From the NCBI GenBank assembly GCA_041678005.1, contig JBAYOW010000007.1, positions 17,060-81,059 on the forward strand: DNA of 64,000 nucleotides. Direction: 5' to 3'. How positions within the stretch are numbered: the first letter of the stretch is position 1; each line of letters begins with the position of its first letter. The DNA is from Sulfurivermis sp041678005. Lineage in GTDB: Bacteria; Pseudomonadota; Gammaproteobacteria; Thiohalomonadales; Thiohalomonadaceae. The notes under the pieces were generated by a model, which was given only the letters and a program-made list of their open reading frames with translations, was not told where the DNA came from and did not search any database. This document shows, one piece after another, positions 60,394 through 64,000 of the stretch. Made by a program: the position numbers and the translations under genes.

Positions 60394-60978
60394 ATGGAAT
60401 TTGTCAAGCAGTCAATACCTGATGTCGTGCTCATTCAACCTAAAATCCATGGCGATGAGCGCGGCTACTTTGTTGAAACCTTCAGGCAGGATAAACTTGA
60501 ACAGGCCTTGGGCTACAAAATTGATTTCTGCCAGGACAATGAATCCAGATCCGGCAAAGGTGTGCTAAGAGGTTTGCACTTCCAGTTACCACCTTTTGCA
60601 CAATCAAAACTTGTGCGCGTGATTGAAGGTGAGGTGTTAGATGTGGCAGTCGATATTCGTGCAGGCAGCCCAACCTATGGGCAGCATGTAAGCACTATTT
60701 TAAGTAGTGAAAACAAACATCAACTGTTTATTCCTCGGGGATTTGCCCACGGCTTCGTTGTTCTCAGCGATACCGCAGTCTTTTTTTACAAGGTTGATAA
60801 TTACTACTCACCCGAATGTGATCGTGGTTTGGCATTTGATGATCCAGCACTGAAGATAGATTGGAAACTGCCAAACGCATTACTCAAGCTGTCAGCAAAA
60901 GACCAAAACCAGCCCAAATTGCAAGATATTCATGCAGAAGCTCAAGCATTTAATATTGATGTGAAGTTATATGATTAA
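60394..60978 (+). CDS. rmlC: dTDP-4-dehydrorhamnose 3,5-epimerase
   Basis: This 194-aa cupin-fold epimerase is the third step of dTDP-L-rhamnose synthesis. It shows DERGYFVETFR, the active-site VLRGLHFQ with the catalytic His, DVAVDIRAGSPTYG, and FIPRGFAHGFVVLSD with the catalytic Tyr region following. AGAGGAT is 7 nt before the ATG. It is the first gene of the locus, overlaps rmlD by 8 bp, and codon usage turns AT-richer from here on. Confidence 0.96.
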   Translation: MEFVKQSIPDVVLIQPKIHGDERGYFVETFRQDKLEQALGYKIDFCQDNESRSGKGVLRGLHFQLPPFAQSKLVRVIEGEVLDVAVDIRAGSPTYGQHVSTILSSENKHQLFIPRGFAHGFVVLSDTAVFFYKVDNYYSPECDRGLAFDDPALKIDWKLPNALLKLSAKDQNQPKLQDIHAEAQAFNIDVKLYD

Positions 60979-61861
60979 GAGCATTTTAGTCACTGGCAAA
61001 TCTGGGCAACTGGGGCAAAGCATCCAAAAGCTTACGCAACAGTATCCACAGTTTGAATTTCAGTTCGTAGGCCGTGATGAGCTTGATCTATCACAGCCCG
61101 AGCTGGTTAAACAAAAATTATTAAACTATCAGTTTGACGCGCTTATCAACTGCGCCGCCTACACCGCTGTCGACAAAGCAGAAACAGAGCAAGAGCTCGC
61201 CTATGCCATTAACCATCACTCAGTCGCAAAGCTTACACAGGTTGTTAATGACAACAATGCCCTGCTTATTCACATTAGCACCGACTATGTATTTAATGGC
61301 CAAAATCACAAACCCTATCAAGAGCATGATACTGTTGAACCTATCAATGTGTATGGCGACAGCAAATTAAAAGGCGAGCAGGCTATTCACGCAGCAAGCC
61401 CACGTGCGCTCATTATTCGCACTAGCTGGGTTTACTCTGAGTTTGGTAATAACTTTGTAAAAACCATGCTTAAACTTGGGCAAGAACGAGATCAGCTTAA
61501 TGTTGTGGCTGATCAAGTTGGCAGCCCCACCTATGCAACTGATTTAGCTGCTGCCATTTTAAAGGCGCTTTGCTATATCAATGGCAAGGCGGATGAGGCT
61601 AATCCAGTCAAAACCTATCACCTTAGTAACGAAGGCGTGTGCTCCTGGTATGATTTTGCCAAAGCCATATTCGAGCTTAAAGATATTGACTGTGTTGTTA
61701 ATCCAATCGACACGCAGGACTACCCAACCCCTGCCAAGCGTCCACACTATAGCGTGATGGACAAAACCAACATCAAACAGGCTTTTGGCATCAGTATTCC
61801 ATATTGGAAAGATTCCCTGAAAGTTTGTTTAAAAGAATTAGAGAAGCAACATGCCAGATAA
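60971..61861 (+). CDS. rmlD: dTDP-4-dehydrorhamnose reductase
   Basis: This 296-aa short-chain dehydrogenase/reductase performs the last step to dTDP-L-rhamnose. It shows the nucleotide-binding loop ILVTGKSGQLGQSI, NCAAYTAVDKAE, ISTDYVFNG and the YxxxK-like VYGDSKLKGE. It overlaps rmlC and rmlB at its ends, indicating one transcript. Confidence 0.96.
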   Translation: MIKSILVTGKSGQLGQSIQKLTQQYPQFEFQFVGRDELDLSQPELVKQKLLNYQFDALINCAAYTAVDKAETEQELAYAINHHSVAKLTQVVNDNNALLIHISTDYVFNGQNHKPYQEHDTVEPINVYGDSKLKGEQAIHAASPRALIIRTSWVYSEFGNNFVKTMLKLGQERDQLNVVADQVGSPTYATDLAAAILKALCYINGKADEANPVKTYHLSNEGVCSWYDFAKAIFELKDIDCVVNPIDTQDYPTPAKRPHYSVMDKTNIKQAFGISIPYWKDSLKVCLKELEKQHAR

Positions 61862-62963
61862 TCAAAAAACCATTTTAGTCACCGGTGGAGCAGGCTTTAT
61901 CGGCTCCGCAGTTGTTCGTTATCTTATCCAGGACACACCACATACAGTTGTTAACGTGGACAAACTCACCTACGCCGGTAATTTGGAATCACTTACAAGC
62001 GTTAGCGATAATCCACGCTACAGCTTTGAACAAGTTGATATTTGTGATGCAGCGCAGATACAACGAATTTTCAAACAATACCAGCCAGATATTATTATGC
62101 ACTTAGCTGCTGAGTCCCACGTGGATCGTTCAATTGACGGCCCAGCTGAATTCATTCAAACCAATATTGTCGGAACCTATAATCTATTAGAACAGGCACG
62201 GGCCTATTGGAATGATCTACCAACAGCAAAAAAAGCCGACTTCCGTTTTCACCATATTTCAACAGATGAAGTCTACGGAGATTTGCCGCATCCTGATGAA
62301 GTTGAAACAACGGACGAATCTTTACCATTGTTTACTGAAACTACAGCCTATGCGCCAAGCTCACCTTACTCGGCAAGCAAAACAGCTTCAGACCACTTGG
62401 TGCGTGCCTGGCTAAGAACATATGGCCTGCCAACCCTGATCACCAACTGCGCAAACAATTACGGCCCATACCACTTCCCGGAAAAGCTCATCCCACTGGT
62501 TATATTAAATGCCCTGGAAGGCAAACCTTTGCCAATTTATGGTAAGGGCAATCAAATTCGCGATTGGCTCTATGTTGAAGACCATGCAAGAGCGCTGGTC
62601 TTGGTTGCAATGCAGGGCAAAGTGGGCGAAACCTACAACATTGGCGGCCACAATGAAAAACGAAACATCGATGTTGTTAAAACTATTTGTCAGATCCTCA
62701 ACGAGCTGGCGGCTCCTCAGCGAGCAAAACTAAACATCAACGACTACGCAAGTCTAATCACCTACGTGGAAGACCGCCCAGGTCACGATATGCGCTACGC
62801 CATTGATGCCAGCAAAATTGAAAAAGAACTAGGCTGGACACCACAAGAAACCTTCACCAGCGGTATTCGTAAAACTGTGCAGTGGTATTTAGACAACCAG
62901 CTATGGTGTGAGCGTGTGCAAGATGGCAGCTATCAGCGTGAGCGCCTGGGCAGTAAAATTTGA
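61851..62963 (+). CDS. rmlB: dTDP-glucose 4,6-dehydratase
   Basis: This 370-aa NAD-dependent extended SDR enzyme performs the second step of dTDP-rhamnose synthesis. It shows TGGAGFIGSAVVRYL, LAAESHVDRSI, HISTDEVYGDL and the catalytic YSASKTASDHLVRAW. The gene for step one, rmlA, is not in the window; with order C-D-B it may lie downstream or elsewhere. Confidence 0.97.
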   Translation: MPDNQKTILVTGGAGFIGSAVVRYLIQDTPHTVVNVDKLTYAGNLESLTSVSDNPRYSFEQVDICDAAQIQRIFKQYQPDIIMHLAAESHVDRSIDGPAEFIQTNIVGTYNLLEQARAYWNDLPTAKKADFRFHHISTDEVYGDLPHPDEVETTDESLPLFTETTAYAPSSPYSASKTASDHLVRAWLRTYGLPTLITNCANNYGPYHFPEKLIPLVILNALEGKPLPIYGKGNQIRDWLYVEDHARALVLVAMQGKVGETYNIGGHNEKRNIDVVKTICQILNELAAPQRAKLNINDYASLITYVEDRPGHDMRYAIDASKIEKELGWTPQETFTSGIRKTVQWYLDNQLWCERVQDGSYQRERLGSKI

Positions 62964-62966
62964 CTT

Positions 62967-63779
62967 ATGCGCTACTTAAAGGAAATAAGCCGCTTTATCA
63001 AGCATCTTTTTCATAGTAGAGCGCTGTTATTTGCCTTAATAAAAAATGACTTTAAAAAGCAATATTTAGGCTCTTATCTAGGCTTGGCTTGGGCATTTAT
63101 TCAGCCAATGATGTTCATGCTCGTAATCTGGACGGGTTTTACAGTGGGTTTTCGTGCTGGGCACACAGCTAGTGGAGTTCCCTTTGTAGTGTGGTTATTG
63201 GCTGGTATGGTTCCATGGTTATTTTTTTCAGATGCAATTCGAACAGGTGCGGATGCAGTGACCAGCAATGCCTTTCTCGTTAAAAAAGTTGCATTTCGAG
63301 TGGGTGTTTTACCGCTGGTAAATATTGGTTCATCCATTTTGTTTCATTTGGGCCTGGTATTTTTTCTTTTGATAGTTTTGCTGTCCCACGGTTTCCTGCC
63401 CACCATGTATTGGCTACAATTACCCTTTTATATGCTGTTAACTGTTTTATTTGCAGTGGGATTATCGTGGATGACCAGCGCTATGCGCGTCTTTATTAAA
63501 GATGTGGGCAGCATCATAACTGTTGTTTTACAGATGGGTTTTTGGTTAACCCCAATTTTTTGGTCGCCTGATTTAATACCGCAAAAATACCACTATTTGA
63601 TTAAGTTGAATCCTGCTTATTACATTGTGACGGGCTACAGAGATAGTTTTGTTAGCCAAGTTTGGTTCTGGGAAAAGCCTGAGTGGTCTGCTTACTATCT
63701 AACAATAACAATACTTGCTCTTTTGCTCGGTGCTTTGATCTTTAAAAGGCTGAGACCGCATTTTGGGGATGTGTTGTAA
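62967..63779 (+). CDS. ABC-2 type polysaccharide export permease (Wzm-like)
   Basis: This 270-aa membrane protein with six predicted helices belongs to the ABC-2 transporter family. The N-terminal FALIKNDFKKQYLGSYLGLAWAFIQPM pattern is split by the conserved (K/R)x(R/K)YxxSxLG-type motif. The C-terminal LNPAYYIVTGYRDSF is typical of Wzm/TagG-like exporters of O-antigen or capsule. The next gene, overlapping its stop by one base, encodes the ATPase. Confidence 0.93.
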   Translation: MRYLKEISRFIKHLFHSRALLFALIKNDFKKQYLGSYLGLAWAFIQPMMFMLVIWTGFTVGFRAGHTASGVPFVVWLLAGMVPWLFFSDAIRTGADAVTSNAFLVKKVAFRVGVLPLVNIGSSILFHLGLVFFLLIVLLSHGFLPTMYWLQLPFYMLLTVLFAVGLSWMTSAMRVFIKDVGSIITVVLQMGFWLTPIFWSPDLIPQKYHYLIKLNPAYYIVTGYRDSFVSQVWFWEKPEWSAYYLTITILALLLGALIFKRLRPHFGDVL

Positions 63780-64000
63780 TGTCTGATGTTGCCATTTCAG
63801 TCAGGAACCTGACCAAAACCTATAAACTTTACCGTCAACCAGTTGACAGATTGAAAGAGGCGTTACACCCGCTTAAGAAGACATACCATAAAAACTTTAA
63901 CGCGCTCAATGACGTGAGTTTTGACATTAAGCGCGGTGAAACCGTTGGCATCATAGGGCGTAATGGTAGTGGCAAGTCCACCTTGCTTAAACTTATTACC
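63779..64000 (+). CDS. Polysaccharide ABC transporter ATP-binding protein (Wzt-like), 3' part outside window
   Basis: The first 74 codons are visible: MSDVAISVRNLTKTYKLYRQ, a Wzt/TagH-type insert (RLKEALHPLKKTYHKNFNAL), and the Walker A motif GIIGRNGSGKSTLLKLI. The extended beta-strand region before Walker A is typical of O-antigen/capsule exporters. Its ATG shares a base with the wzm stop (TAATG), so the two are translationally coupled. The presence of a C-terminal O-antigen-binding domain cannot be judged. Confidence 0.92.
   Translation, partial: MSDVAISVRNLTKTYKLYRQPVDRLKEALHPLKKTYHKNFNALNDVSFDIKRGETVGIIGRNGSGKSTLLKLIT

Overview
The window looks like a chromosomal segment of a halotolerant, moderately GC-rich gammaproteobacterium next to its replication origin. 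The evidence is the origin-proximal order dnaA / rpmH-rnpA-yidD-yidC-mnmE, the mnmG-rsmG-parA-parB block, a single gammaproteobacterial-type atp operon followed by glmU-glmS, an ectABC osmolyte locus, and close matches of UvrD, PolA, TopA, MnmG and MnmE to gammaproteobacterial family sequences. I cannot name the genus.

Layout. 1-5281: dnaA (minus strand, 3' end cut by the window), then rpmH, rnpA, yidD, yidC and mnmE. 5327-7697: ectABC, minus strand, with ectA frameshifted. 8002-11867: moxR-DUF58-transglutaminase (TgpA-like), minus strand. 12145-13598: promoter, a long structured leader RNA and a group IV ornithine-type decarboxylase. 13776-18663: ratA-like gene, two alpha/beta hydrolases, a cobalamin adenosyltransferase and a PilZ protein. 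18678-23304: unknown gene, mnmG, rsmG, parA, parB. 23390-30604: promoter, atpIBEFHAGDC and intrinsic terminator. 30623-35359: SlyD-type FKBP, glmU, glmS, periplasmic ATP-dependent DNA ligase. 45095-35373 (minus strand): def-fmt-rsmB-DUF4390-ntrY-ntrX-trkA-trkH, tightly packed. 45345-50922: LysM lipoprotein, dprA (frameshifted), smg, topA. 51117-59746: purE, tsaC, uvrD, yqcC-like, DUF2782, LOG-family gene, polA, separated by a mosaic intergenic repeat family. 60394-64000: start of an AT-richer surface polysaccharide locus (rmlC, rmlD, rmlB, wzm, partial wzt).

How it fits together. Potassium uptake (TrkAH, translationally coupled to an NtrYX pair) and ectoine synthesis point to life under changing salinity. 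DprA and the secreted ligase are consistent with DNA uptake. The atp operon and glmUS follow the usual gammaproteobacterial order.

Most notable observations: (i) a compact four-way-junction RNA predicted to begin about 10 nt after a good sigma70 promoter, in front of the decarboxylase gene, a candidate cis-regulatory RNA I do not recognise; (ii) five apparent coding lesions in otherwise normal genes (frameshifts in ectA, atpD and dprA, all of the same phase; amber codons in atpB and atpD, both where Glu is expected), which are either assembly errors or real decay; (iii) a modular repeat family with tandem units of 54, 142 and 162 bp, including inverted copies on both sides of uvrD. Everything here comes from reading the sequence; no database search was run.
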